A stretch of DNA of 64,000 nt, taken from the NCBI GenBank assembly GCA_019722365.1, contig JADFUC010002358.1:930001-994000 (forward strand). The letters run 5' to 3'. Both the position numbers and the translations under genes were made by a program. Below the pieces are notes generated by a model that saw only the letters and a list, made by a program, of their open reading frames with translations, did not search any database and was not told where the DNA came from. Each line of letters opens with the position of its first letter. Position 1 is the stretch's first letter. Shown piece after piece: positions 34,970 through 48,100 of this stretch. Source of the DNA: Lithospermum erythrorhizon (taxonomy: Eukaryota > Streptophyta > Magnoliopsida > Boraginales > Boraginaceae).

Positions 34970-35110
34970 ATAGTAAAAGCAACAACCATGCAATAGAGAA
35001 TTATTATGTTCAAAAAATGGAAACTCCAATCCAAGAACCTTATTTTATAATTTGTCATACTCAAAGCAACACATCAAGGTTGGTTATATGTTGTTATTTA
35101 GTTCATGAAA
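34970..35110 (-). pseudogene. CXE 3'-end relic
   Basis: 34975-35110 aligns by eye with 27340-27480, the 3' UTR and last codons of CXE copy B (shared gagaattattatg, ggaaa.tccaat.caag, and a final ttcatgaa). Only the end of a minus-strand CXE remains. It borders the right flank of the MULE. Confidence 0.6.
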
Positions 35111-36080
35111 TAGTAGTATTACTAGTATAGATAGTGTCAAGTTAAAGTGTTATGAGTTGGAGTGGTTTGAAGAATACAATTATTGCACGGTTTATGATAT
35201 TTCTTTTTATTTTGAATTTGTCACAAGTCAAGTCACTTCTTGAGTATTTTCTACAAGCCTTTCAAAAGAATCTACCTTTAACTCTACTTTAATAACAATA
35301 CATGCTTCCAATAAAGACTAGGTTAACTAACTATTTATTTCAATTCCTAGTTATGAAATATATAGTAGTAAGTGTTCAAGTCTCTACTGGGCAACCGTGT
35401 TAAATTCTTTTTATTTTGATAAAGTTCGTTTACACCACTTTCATTCATTTTATTAAATATTTTTAAAAAATATTTTGGGGCCAATTTTATTTTTTATTTT
35501 TGATAGAATTCTATTGTAATAAGACAGCATGTTTCACAGTCATCGAAGTTAAAATCTATTATCATATTTTTGATCCTGCTTCAGCTTGTGAATTACCTAT
35601 TCTTACCGGTGTTAGCACAAATAATTATTGAAATTTGTTGTAAGTTAAAATTGAATCAAATTATTATAAAATTCTATAAGAGTAATTATATAAATTAATA
35701 ACTAAATATGTACCAAATAAAAATTCCAAGAAAAGATAATTGAATTGGTCTAGATTTTGGAGGCCTTCAGAATAAATTTAAAAGTCTGATTTTATTTTTA
35801 TATAAGGAGATGGAGAAGAATTATTTTAGATATCAAATAAATTTTAGAGAACTAAGTCTTGTGAACAAAAGTCATGCAATTATTTCTCGCCTACCCACCT
35901 CAGTCTCCACAATCTCATATTCCGCAGTCTCATATTCCTTAGTCTTGTGAACAAAACTCATGCAATTGCTTCTCGCCTGGCCACCTCAGTCTCCACAGTC
36001 TCATATAGATAAGTCTCTACAGTTTCAGGTGCACAAATCATATTCCACCTCCATATATAGCTAGACCACATTGAGCAGAA
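35111..36080. other. Spacer before the inverted CXE pseudogene
   Basis: AT-rich sequence, then an 86-bp-period duplication at 35855-36006, then the CXE-like leader (ccacattgagcagaa) at about 36066-36080. No gene was seen. Confidence 0.5.
35855..36006. repeat. Direct duplication, 86-bp period
   Basis: agtcttgtgaacaaaa is at 35855 and again at 35941. Both copies continue through catgcaatt, tctcgcct and ccacctcagtctccaca, with a few substitutions. Confidence 0.85.
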
Positions 36081-37849
36081 ATGGCTTCAAACTCCATCCA
36101 CTGAAATAGTATTCGAGCACTTCCCCTTAATCAGAGTTTTCAAAGATGGCCATGTTCATAGATTCATTGAAGCAAATTTCGTCCAGTCATCCATAGATCC
36201 ACTAAACAATATCCTATCTAAAGATATCATACTCTCTCAAGAAAACAATGTTTCTGTACGTCTATGTTTGCCCAACAATATCATGATACAACCAAAAGCT
36301 CCCTTTGATATACTTTCATGGAGGTGCATTCTGTATTTGGTCAGCTTTGTCAGCTTTGTCAACATTTCTCTTATCATTCATATCTCAAACCGAAAAAGTG
36401 AACTCCTCCTAAACAACAAATTAAATGGTCCACCAATACCAAAACACTTGATCGCACAACAAATATCAAACACAATAAAGTAAATGACAGCAATGTAAAT
36501 CACACCAAGATTGTTTGCCCGCCTCTGGCAACGTCACCTACGCTCCTCAAATACTAGCCCTAGGGAGAACTTCCACTATTCTTTAAAGTAATTACAAGTA
36601 GGGTATTATACAACGCTTCTCGCTTCACGGTACGCCTAACTAACCTTCAACTTAGCTTCTAAGACTAGAACCTCCTATCTACGTTCCTCCCTTGGTTTAC
36701 TATCCCAAATTCCCATTTAATACAACTTCAAGAAAAATATCTAATGATTGTCACAAACAATGTTGTAACAATCGCATAATAGCTGTAAGAGCATTACTTC
36801 TAACACAATTGACCTACACTACACACACGAGTATATTTTATTTTTAATACAGGAATGTTCTCTAAATAATAAAGTATGTTTTGGTCATCTTCTATTCTTC
36901 AATACAACGGTCTTTATATGTAGACTGTGAGTGCTTCTGTGATTTATTTATGGTAAGATGTTTGATATGCAACCCGCCACCTTCCATAAGTACAAGAGTC
37001 CTTCTATAATTCCAACACTTGCCTTATCAACAAAACTTGATCTTCAAGGAATATCTTTCGAGATCTCTATAGATTGCCAAATCTTGTATACGAACAAATC
37101 TCGTAAATTCCGATCCACGCAAGCAAGACAACCGATAACCCTTTTCATCAAGTTTACGTCATGAAACACGATCTTCATGAAAACTCAAGCCAACAATCTA
37201 CGTATCAACATCAACAAACTGGTTGCTGAAGCTAATGTGGTTGCTGTTTCAGTTGACTATAGGCTAGCTCCAGAGCATCCTGTAACCACCTTCCTATGAA
37301 GACTCTTGGTCCGCTCTCAAATGGATTGTTTCCAATGCTGAAAAGAATCATGGGTCTGATTCAGAACCATGGTTAAGAGATCATGCTGATTTTTCAAGAG
37401 TTTTCTTGGCTGGTGATAGTACTGGAGCAAATATTGCTCATAATATGATGGTGAGAGCTAGTACAGAGGATAGTGGGTCGTTTGAAAGAGAGGTCAATGT
37501 TATGGGCATGGCTTTAATTCATCCATTTTTTGGAAATGGTCAACCTGACAAGCTGTGGGATTTTCTTTGCAAAGATAGGGAATATAGGTTGGATGATCCT
37601 AGGCTCAATCCTGAGGTTCATCCTAAATTGTTGAAAGACTTGTATGTAAGAAGATCTTGATTTGTGTTGCAGAGAAGGACTTTTTGAGAGAGATGTGTAA
37701 GCTACTATGAGGGAATCAAGAATAGTGCATGGAGTGGTGAAGTGGACATTGTGGATACTGAAGGAGAAGACCATGTCTTCCATTTGTGGAATCCAGGGTG
37801 TGATAATGCAGCCATTTTACTAAAAAAAGTTGCTGCTTTCATGAACTAA
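36081..37849 (+). pseudogene. Carboxylesterase (CXE) pseudogene, inverted copy
   Basis: Sequence close to CXE copy B, on the opposite strand. It is broken near the start (an extra base gives ATG ... CAC TGA within eight codons). It is interrupted at the HGGxF motif by about 860 bp of unrelated DNA (about 36333-37195), shifted at about 37290 (one base gained) and shifted again near 37640 (one base lost). The nucleophile elbow reads GDSTG instead of GDSAG, and HGGGF reads HGGAF. The leader and the start and end of the coding region can all be recognised, so a complete gene was duplicated and then decayed. Confidence 0.9.
36333..37195. other. Unrecognised insertion inside the CXE pseudogene
   Basis: It begins with a short tandem repeat (gtcagctttgtcagctttgt) and carries no homology I recognise to the esterase. 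It replaces the codons for roughly the ESACSSFYHSYL part of copy B. No clear terminal repeats or target duplication were found. Confidence 0.6.
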
Positions 37850-38955
37850 TTAACTGATATAAGCAACTTTGATTTGTTGTTTGAATGCGATAATTGCAGT
37901 ATAATTTAATAAATTAGGCTCTTGATTGACTTTCCATTCTCCATAATAATACGGAGTAATAATATATTGAATCGTTATGTTGTGAATGCGACGACGGGTT
38001 TCTGCTTTCGCTTTGAAATAAATTAAATCGAACCTATTTCGCTTGCTCTTTTAGCGCCAAACCTAAATCTGGCTCGATTCCGGGGCTTTCTTTAATTCCA
38101 TCGGTTTTGTTCATTTCGATTGATTTCAATTTTGGGGCCAATTTTTTAGACTATCTCAGCTCAGAATTAAGTGGTAATACTAGATATATCCATGTTTTAA
38201 GATTTGCCATGCAATCCATATAAACATTCAATAATAATAACCGACATCACCACTCTTTTACATATGTATATTTTATTTTATTATATATTAGTTTTTGAAA
38301 AGATTTACATATCTTATTACATTAAACTAATAATGAAAGGCAGATAAATCTAAATTTCAATTTTTAAAATCTACAATACTTAAAATACTACAAGATCTTT
38401 TAAAACGATAATAAATGAAAATTGAAAATTCTAAAAAAATTAGTCAGCCGGTTCGACTATTTGGTTCAAGTTATTTCAAAGGCTCAACCTTAAATCGCCT
38501 GGGTTCCGTCTATTTCTAAAAGTTTCAAGTATTATCAAGCTTCGGGCCTGATTGGTTCTTATATTTTGTGCACTCTAGGTTATGTAATCATTTTCTACCA
38601 ATTTTAACTTATACTAATAACTTCAACATTAAAAGTTAAATTTTAACTTATACTAATGGAACACAAAATGTTTGATTCAGGATTCAATTTAAAATGACTT
38701 GAATAGAAAACTTGATTTGGTGGTTCAAACCAAATAGCAAACCTTAATTTAAAGCTCGACGAGGTCTTCGAGAAGAAAAATAATTATATTTGACCTGCTT
38801 AAATATGATTATTAAAATTAATAATGTCTACTAATATAACCATCATGGTTTTCCTAATAGCCACGCCGATATTACTTGCAACGACAAAGTTCTTGTTCAT
38901 GTCCTCAGAACGACAACGCCGAATTTTGTGAATAATAATAATGAGTACTAATATT
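37850..38955. other. Intergenic, AT-rich
   Basis: It contains the 3' UTR-like end of the CXE pseudogene and then sequence without recognisable features. Confidence 0.4.
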
Positions 38956-38960
38956 AAGTT

Positions 38961-41900
38961 TGTTTACATGTTTCAGGCACAAACCTACAAAGTTAAGCGA
39001 TCAAGACAAAAGCATCTCAAAGTAGCTAATGCACGAATGCATTATCAAGGATCAATCAATGAAGGCGACGATATGTCGGACAAAGGATCGTGCAGTGAGC
39101 CGTGGATTGATATGTCGATTGAGGGATCAATCAAGGACGCAGTGATAAGTAATCGGCTTAATGAGGGAAGACTGACTCGCTTAGCCGTTTGACCAAGCAC
39201 GGCGAGTTAATGAGCGATTGCCAATCATGGAAAGGGGTGCTGCATGCAATCGTGGATTGGCAGATTGAGGGAAACAATCAATCTTGACAATACGGCTGCT
39301 CAAGGCTAAAGAAAAATTTTCCGGGTCGCGAAGGTATCTCAACTAGCCGCTGAAGATTGAAGATTGCAATCATGATTGTCATCGGCAATCAAGGATTGCG
39401 GATCGACAAAGGCAATCTATGGTGGCTACATAACTAATATTGAGTACGCAGAGTATAAATTGTAGTTTTACTCTAGTTTATAAGATCGGTTGTTCTAGCA
39501 ATTATATGTGTGTTTCGAGCAGAAAAAGAATTAGAGTGATTCTTGTTGAAGCAATATCAGATAAGTTCCAAGTAGTTTGCTTAGGTATTTTCTCGTTGAT
39601 TGTTTGTATCATACTCAGTTAGTAATGCATTACATAAATGAAGATTTTAAGTCACTTAGAAGGCATTATTATTAAGACAAAGACGTGAACTTTCTACCAA
39701 CCTCGTATAAAAACGTTTCGTATTTTTACTTTTATTGATGTTACTGACTTAGCTTAGTGTTACTCATTTAGTAACACTTGGACATCAAGTGGTACCGTAG
39801 CGAGGAACACAACAAAAGACTAACATCTGGTGGTTCAACAAATTCAACATCTTCAGGTTCAACAATCATGGCTACCGAGTACTTATGATCCTCAACAAAG
39901 TTATCGGCCTCAGCCCGTAGTCCTCTGGTTCAACAAAATTAATTTTTGGATTCGAAAGACAGGATGAGAACGCATACATCACCAACTGAGTTTGGATCAC
40001 AAGTGGTTATCGATAAAGGAGACAGTCAAACCTGGGACGAAGACACCGAAAGAATCATTTATGACTCATTTGATGATTTAGAAGAAAAGGTTCAACTCAA
40101 TAGGCAGAAGAAATATCATCATGAGCTTCCTCTAACTTCGATGAGCATAGTATAGTCGCATCCGGCATGCCCAAGATGATGCGATGTCATTCTCACAACC
40201 TATGAAGGTACGAGTCAAGTCAAGGATAATCGAATTGCTCTTCTCACCAAAGAGGTGGAACTCTTTGCAATGAAAGATGATGAAAGTATTCATGACATGA
40301 CGGCAAGAATTGGAGCTCTTTTCAACTAATTTGTAGCATCATGTGCCCTGGGCCTCCTAAGATGGAGATTTGCATAAAGGGCTGATGTTCTACCAAAAGA
40401 CAAGCTCTCCGAATGTTATGGTAGCTTCACTGAAAGCAGTCCAAAAAACCTAAACAAAGTAGCTTTGAGGAACTCACAGAACTCTTCGCTTTAGAGTAAA
40501 AATGCATTTGTTTAAGAAGGCAAGTTAAACCTAAAGTTAAGAGAGGTTCAAATTCTTACTTAAGGTAACCGGAGATAACGACGAAGCTATCTCTGACGGT
40601 CAAAAGACGACAACCGCCTCCATTATCGAACCAAGAATCCCATAGGAAACGTAAATAAAGGGATGTGGAGGTTATCAATGTCATGGAAAGCGGACATTAC
40701 ATTTTAATGTCCTAGCTACAGTTAGAGAATATTAATCGCCCGAAGTCTATGAACTGGATTTGCACCATTGTCTTACTTTTTACTACTGGTGTTAAGTATC
40801 TAAGACGCATCGGATTCTTTCGAGAGTGGATGCCTGCATTAATATGACTGGAGATAAATCGCTAACAAATGTCATCAGCTGAAGAAGGAAGAACGTAACC
40901 CTAGGTGATGCTTCTAGTAGGGATTGTTGGAAAGGAGAAATAAATCTTCGAATAGTCTTTATTGTCAACAATGTATGGTTAGTTCCCCGGATTAAATTTC
41001 AATCTTCTAAGTGTGAGTCAACTATGCAAGTCCGGGGTTGAATGTAGAATTTGTTGATCATTGCTGTCGGATTGTGGAGATGGATTGATCAAACTATATT
41101 CTAAAGAAAAGGAAAATGCCCACATAATGAAAAATGAAGATGTAATTCTTCTCAAACCGTATACGCGAGAACCCGCACCACTCAAACCGCCGCAATCGAT
41201 AACCGACATACTCAGATGATGCAGTAACTCATTTTGCTTCGGTATCCTACCCAACAACTTGGTTGAAGCCAAAGGAGAACCAATGGATCATCGCTTATGC
41301 AACAAAAGTCGGGCAGGGAACTCAAGTAAATAAGATATGGACTCGTGTTCCTGTGTCCAAAAATCAGAATTCATATATCTACCGCTTGGAGTTATCAAAA
41401 CATGTACTACGGCGGCTATTATTCAAACGAAGCTAGGCTTATTGGAAAAGGATGAACTATAAGATATCGACCCAGATAATTATTCTTCACCCCTTGCAAA
41501 TCTTGATACCATCGAATCCTCTACTAGATTTCATATAGATAACTAAATTTTAATTTATAGTAAGCCGCATTAATATATGCGGGTCTACCATGGTCAGTTG
41601 GGCAGCGTGTTGCTAAGTACTATATTAATGTCAAAAAGGAATGCCTATGTATCGTCTCAATCTTAAGTTCAACAAACCAATCGGAGGAAAAATCATACAT
41701 CAAGCCGAACACATAGAAGCTATTTTAAGGACCCTAATACGACGTCAGCAGCTAATACTCTCAAGTAAAATGAAAATGTGAGGAACTTATCAACTCAGTG
41801 AACAGTGAATCAAATGTTATATTGCACAATTATGAGGAATTTGTTCGAGATAGCCGCTAGTCGTCTGTGACGGCTCTAGCTATCAAGAATTGCGGCAAAA

Positions 41901-42950
41901 TACTAGATTGCACTCCATAGAAATTCACTTAACTCTAATCAAGAGGATATTTAGATACCTCAAGGGATCTCTAAAACGCCTTTCATCGTAACCCAGAATA
42001 TTGACGCTAATCTAACAAGTTATTGTGCTTTAATGACGCACCAGGAAAATCTACGCCGCGAATGCCATGGTTGGATCTCGGCTATCAGTGAATTGAAATA
42101 GTAGATCACCAAAGCAATCCTCAAAATATGGAATCAAATTGGCGTTACCATCTCACTGTTCTAAAAGCCCATGGATTAAAAAGAATTCATTTGGAACTAA
42201 GAGTCGATACACTTAAGACCAAGATTGCTGCGGCTAGCGTAGCTCGTCTCTCATTTTAACGAAGATGAGACAAAGATCAAGGATCTCTACCCACACGTAA
42301 CATGCATAAATTTGTGAGAAATGTACTAAAAGCGACTTACCGAAAAGTCAGCATTTAGGCAAAAAATCAAATATCGCAAAAGTAAATGATAAGATTTTGT
42401 AAGAAATCTTCTATGAAGAAAGAATTAGTTCGGGGGATCAGCGGCCCCAATCTCGAATAACAACGTAAATCCTCTACACCACGTTCTAGTAAGTGTTTGT
42501 AAATATTTGAATTTTTCCCGCCGTTATTTTAAGTTGCCGCTTGTGAATCAAGGCCGATGTGGAACAATGGGTTACCTTTTTCAATAACAGGCATTGTCTT
42601 ATTTCTTTTGAGCTACACTAAAACTTCTTTCTTCCAAATGGCTCCAAAAAGAAAAATGACTGCCGGTTCATCTTCTAAAATGAAGGAAATCAAAACTAAG
42701 TTTGATAAGCTTTTCCTCGCTTTCTTTCTCGCTACATCAAACCATTTTCAAAAATGCATTTTGCCCGCTTCCGCGTTTGAGGGCGCTCAGTTGCTTTTGA
42801 TTTTCACAACAATTTCATTTTATTCTAAAAATCAAAATTCAAAATTGGTCTAAACTTCTCTTTTTCAAATGAAAGAGGAGGTTGCAACGCTTATCCCGAC
42901 TTCGAAAGTTAAATTTTAGTGTTAATCATTTAGTAACACTTGGGACATCA
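38961..42950 (+). mobile_element. Degenerate Ty1-copia retrotransposon
   Basis: A putative 5' LTR (38961-39787) starts TGTTTACATG and ends ACATCA. Two bases later comes tggtaccgtagc, 9 of 12 matching the initiator-Met primer-binding site (TGGTATCAGAGC). The end of this LTR (tcatttagtaacacttgg.acatca) recurs at 42950, and AAGTT flanks both sides (38956-38960 and 42951-42955). Between them, in broken frames, are gag (YEGTSQVKDNRIALL near 40201), a zinc-knuckle trace (about 40665), an integrase-side trace (about 41000) and the RNase H-side motif RIFRYLKGS (about 41950). Most of the 3' LTR is diverged or missing. The element is dead. Confidence 0.75.
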
Positions 42951-43304
42951 AAGTTTCGCACATTATCTATTACGTGAAAAATAAAAATTTTATTGTCGAA
43001 AAAATGTACAAACTGAGTCGACACCAATGTAATCTATCGAGGACTCCGACTTTAATTTATACAAAAGCGACTATACTTATAAATATTCATATATTGTTCG
43101 ACGAGACGAATATAACATAAAATCCGAATAAATAAACATTTGATTCGACTCAATAATTATCAAATAAATTCAAACTGCATACGATTCGATCCGATTCTTT
43201 TTAAACACTCAACAAGACTCCTAAAGAAGTACACAAATACTTCAACACCCATGTATTGACAAAAACATTGACCACCAAGAAATTGAACAATCCATGAGCT
43301 GATA

Positions 43305-43907
43305 TATGAGGGTGTTTGGGTAAACTTATTTTTGTCAAAATTAACTTATAAATTGATTTGGTAAAAAATAAGCTGCTTGACAAATATTTTTAAATATAAT
43401 TTATAAAGTTTGAAATAAAAAAAGTAAAGAACTTAACATTTTTTTTCAACTTTTTTGCTTCAACTTATAAGTTGGTTTGACCAAGTAATTTACTTCATTA
43501 TCCTCAATATTCAACTTTATATCTTATTTATCATTCATTTAATAGTCATAAAGATACAATTTTTAGTTATACCAACTTTTTAACATTTACTTTATATTGA
43601 AAAAAATAAAAATAAATAAAATATATTTTTTAATATAAATATAATTTTTAGTTATAATTATTTTTTATTCTTTCAAATATTAAATTATAAATAAATTAAT
43701 ATCATAAAATAAAAAAATATATATATAAACGTAGATGTCATTTACTTTTCTACAACTTATGCTTTGGTCATATTCAAACATATAAAAAAAATCTCATTAT
43801 AAAGCTTATGCTACCAAAGAAATTAAAAAAAAATTTCGATAACTTATGTCGTACCTCTAACCCATTATCAAAAAATAAAAATATAAACTTAGCCAAACGG
43901 GCTCATA
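43305..43907. mobile_element. hAT-like MITE candidate
   Basis: Left end TATGAGGGTGTTTGGGTAAA; reverse complement of the right end TATGAGCCCGTTTGGCTAAG. The GTTTGG-type ends and 0.6-kb AT-rich interior resemble hAT-derived MITEs. No 8-bp target duplication was seen. Confidence 0.6.
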
Positions 43908-44242
43908 GACTGAAAGACATGGCTGCCATGAATAGCCCATATTTGACTATAGACCGTTGCAAAAACACAAACACACACACACGCCACCCTTTCTCACGTG
44001 CGCCAAATTACTCTAATTTATCATAACACAATCTCATCCGTTGATCTACACCAATTATTTATTATCCAACGGCCCACATTAATTATTCAAGATCTAGATT
44101 TGCCCCTTCACCAACGTTAAAAAGGAAACCGACAGGCGACAACGCCACCTAAACGGACCCCACAATTTACGTCCCTCCAATATACTCATTAATCCAATAA
44201 AAATCCAGTCCAATTAATCTCCTGGTGATAATTACTAATAAT

Positions 44243-44458
44243 ATACTCATTCCGTCTCAAAATACATAATTATCTAGAAAAAATTTATTTTTTTACAATT
44301 ATCGATTATTTATATTTTAATATATATTTTTATAATTTCAATATATTTTTTTACATTCTTAATATAACTTTTTAGAATCTCAATGCATTCTTTTCACTGC
44401 CATTTAATAAATCATTTTTCATCTAAATAATTATCTATTTCAAACTGAAAGAATATTA
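44243..44458. mobile_element. Stowaway-like MITE, diverged
   Basis: It starts tactcattccgtctcaaaat; both ends share ATAATTAT(C/T)TAGA in inverted orientation. The length is about 215 bp. Confidence 0.65.
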
Positions 44459-45154
44459 AATTGTGGAGTACGTATTAAAATTAATTAGTTATAGCATAAA
44501 TAAATTTAAAATCCTTATTGTACAATCGAAATATATTAACCAACCAATATAAATTTGATTTATCAACAATAGAAGATTAGCCCCTAGTATTTCGATAAAG
44601 ATATATCTAAAAAGTTTACCTATTCCTTTTACACACACGCCAGCCTAATATCCTTTTAACATAAATATAATCTGGCTTCACTTCGATCATGTAACATATC
44701 CTTTATATTATACCACTTATTTATGAACACCGACACAAATAATGTACGTTCGTAAATATCTAATTTAATATAAATGTATCATAAAAAAGATATTTATATT
44801 AATTTTTTTATCACAAATTTATATATGTCTACATGTCAATAATTACGTCAGGATATACATTAGTCCTTACACATGTCATTTACACCTTTTTAATTAATTG
44901 AATGCCTGTCCTGATTCTTTTTATAAATTTACGTATTAAAATCAATTGACATAAATATATAAAAAGATAAGTGAACTTATTAATACACGGTGAATATAAT
45001 AAACAAACAATTATAGTAATAGGTTATGAACAATAATTAACCAGCTCTTTTATTCATCTCTCGTGAGCCTCTTTCTCAAAACCCTCTCTTTCTCTCTCTA
45101 CTGTAGAATCTAGTTTTTTAGAGAGAGAAAGAAGCTGATTTTAATCTGAACAAA

Positions 45155-48100
45155 ATGAACGGTGGAGATTCAAACCAGCAACAACAACAACAACATCATC
45201 AATGGCTAGCGATGCAGCAGCAGCAATATCAGCAATGGGTAGCTATGCAGCAGTACCAGCAACAGATGATGTACAACCACCATTACATGCCGTACTACCA
45301 CCCTCATCACCACCAACAACTACAGCAGCAGCAAATGTACAACCAGACGAAGCAGCAGGTACAAGGGTCTGATGAGGAGAACCGGACTCTGTGGATTGGA
45401 GATCTTCAACAGTGGATGGATGAATCGTATCTACGTGGCTGCTTTGATAATGCTGCGGAGGTTATATTTATTTGCTTTATACTCCTTCCCTAAAAGATCG
45501 TCCAATTTACTTTTTTTTAATTGTTAATTGACTGTTGAATCAAAATTATAATGTTGGTAGTAAAGTAAGGCGAAAAAACTGTATTTTGATATATATGTAT
45601 CAAAATATTAAAAAATATTTTAGATCGAAGTTTAAAAGGTCAAACATATCGAAATTAGAAATTGGACTCTATTTTGGGATGGAGGGAGTATATGTTTATT
45701 AATGTCTATGAATTTTGATATTATATGTAGATTTGTTTATATGATTTTAGATTGTTTTGAGGTCTTTACTTAGTTATGTTGAAGTTAAAGCAATGTTTTT
45801 TAAATGATTGGCATGAAATTAATGCTGTGGATTATTGGGTTACTTGTATAGATGTGACTTTGTTATGTACTTATTGTTCTATTAAGTTGCGTGATTCACT
45901 AAGATCTATAGTTTGTAGGTGAGTTATAAAATCGAATTCTAAGATGGATGGAAAACTTTACTCATCCATGTTTTTATTTCCATATTATACAATTGGAGTT
46001 GTAACTGATTCACCATCTCACCCCTAGAAAATAGAATTAGTCTATTTATATAAATTTCATTGTGGGCGTAACGAATCAATGCTAAGAATATGGTAGTTAT
46101 TGATAAATAATCACAAAACTAAGAACTTTCATGTTCCCATAACATAAAATTGATTTTCCTATTTATGTTTTTGGAAAAGATGGGGTAGATACTTAATGAT
46201 TGGGTTAAAGAAAGACGCTTTTAAGTTGTTATTGTTATTTGTTGGGTTCCTTAGATGCGGTATTTGATTCATTCACTTGATTTATTGTTGCATCAATGAC
46301 CAATAGTATCATAACAAATCGGATTATTACCCGTGAACTGAACATTTTTACTTTTCAGATTTTAACTGTTAAGATCATACGCAATAGGCAGACTTTTCAA
46401 TCAGAGAGATATGGATTTATTGAATTCAGTTCACATGCTACTGCTGAAAAAGTCCTCCAGGGATACAATGGTACAACAATGCCAGATACGGATCAGAATT
46501 TCCGCCTAAACTGGGCTTCTTTTAGCACAGGTGACAGGCGTGTTGATTCTAGCTATGATCTGTCCATATTTGTTGGAGATCTGGCTCCAGATGTCACTGA
46601 TGCATTGTTGCTTGAAACTTTTGCTAGTAAATATCTATCTGTAAAAGGTGCAAAAGTCGTAGTTGATACTAATACCGGTCGCTCAAAAGGATATGGCTTT
46701 GTTAGGTTCAGCGACGAGAATGAGAAATCTCGGGCAGTGACAGAAATGAATGGTGTTTTGTGTTCTAATAGAGCCATGAGAGTTGGAGTTGCCACCCCCA
46801 AGAAACCAATGACTCAGCAACAGTTTGGTTCACAAGGTGCAAATAACACTTTCGATAATTATTTTTGAAAATACTGTGTTCGAATATAGTATTTATTGTT
46901 AGCAATATCGTGTGCTTTCTTTTTCAATATGTTTCTAGCAATTTTAGACTTGGAAATTGCACATTGTTCTCTATTACAATGACATGTTAAGCTATTTCTT
47001 TAAGAGTCAAACAAATTTAGAGATCTTAGTATCTGACTTCATTCATTTATCTTTACTCCATTATCTAATGGGATAATCAGCATGAAAATGAAAATACAGA
47101 TCATTAACTCACTGAGACTGAGAGATCTTAGTATCTGACTGCATTCATTTATCTTTACTCCATTACCTAATGGGAGAATCAGCATGAAAATGAAAGTACA
47201 TAATAATCAGTTGACTAAGTACTCGACAACAACAAACTCACTACTTGCCTTTATTATACTTTCCTCGGCATGCATTGTAGATATATAGTGAATGGATGAT
47301 TCACTGTTTGAGTTTCAGTCATTGTTGTTTCAATTTTCACTGTCTTGTTATTGTTACTTTTTTATTGTACTGAACTTATAAAGATCAGCAAGATGGTTAT
47401 TCATCATTCCACTATTCACTCTCTTAATCATTCTCAATTGGAATTATGATCTGATAGTCATGCACTTATTTATAGTTTGACTCGTTATAATTAGTCAGTC
47501 TAAGAGTAAAATCTAAAACTTTGGTTCTCTTTTTAGCTGTGATATTGTCAGGTCGTTATGTCCCAAATGGTGCTCTGCCCCAAGGTGCCCAGTCTGATGG
47601 TGATTTATCTAACACAACAGTGAGTTCTATTTCATTTCGAGGGATTTGTAATCAGTAAGTTTAGTTTTTTTTTTTTTTAATCTTATCCAAGTTCTCTATA
47701 GATTTTTGTAGGAGGACTTGATTCTGTTGTTACTGATGAGGAGCTTAGGCAATCCTTTATTGAATTTGGTGAGATTATTTCTGTGAAGATACCAGCTGGA
47801 AAAGGATGTGGCTTTGTTCAATTTGCTGATAGGTATGCCCATTTAGTGGTGCACCATCAGTAGTCTATACATCAGAGTTCCCTTCTTGCCTAAATATTTA
47901 ATCATCTGACCCCCCATTTTATCAAGTAATTAATTTAGTTATCACTCCTTATTGAGCTGTTTTAGTTTTTCTTATATCAAATAGCAGACAAAAATATATT
48001 GGGAATTTGATATGTATAAATAACAAGTAGATTATTCTTTTTTTATATATATAAATAGCATGAATCACCTGTGTGTGGTCTGTGTACAGGAGCAACGCAG

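Larger units (their letters stand above)
42951..45154. other. Intergenic region with MITEs upstream of the RBP45/47 gene
   Basis: It holds a 0.6-kb inverted-repeat element (43305-43907), a Stowaway-like MITE (44243-44458) and a pyrimidine-rich leader of the downstream gene (ctctctttctctctct, about 45080-45100). A CACGTG lies at about 43996-44001. No gene was seen. Confidence 0.5.

Noticed and set aside
42557..42853. Frame MAPKRKMTAGSSSKMKEIKT as a small nuclear protein gene
   Set aside because: It lies inside the copia-like element near its 3' end and resembles retroelement coding debris.
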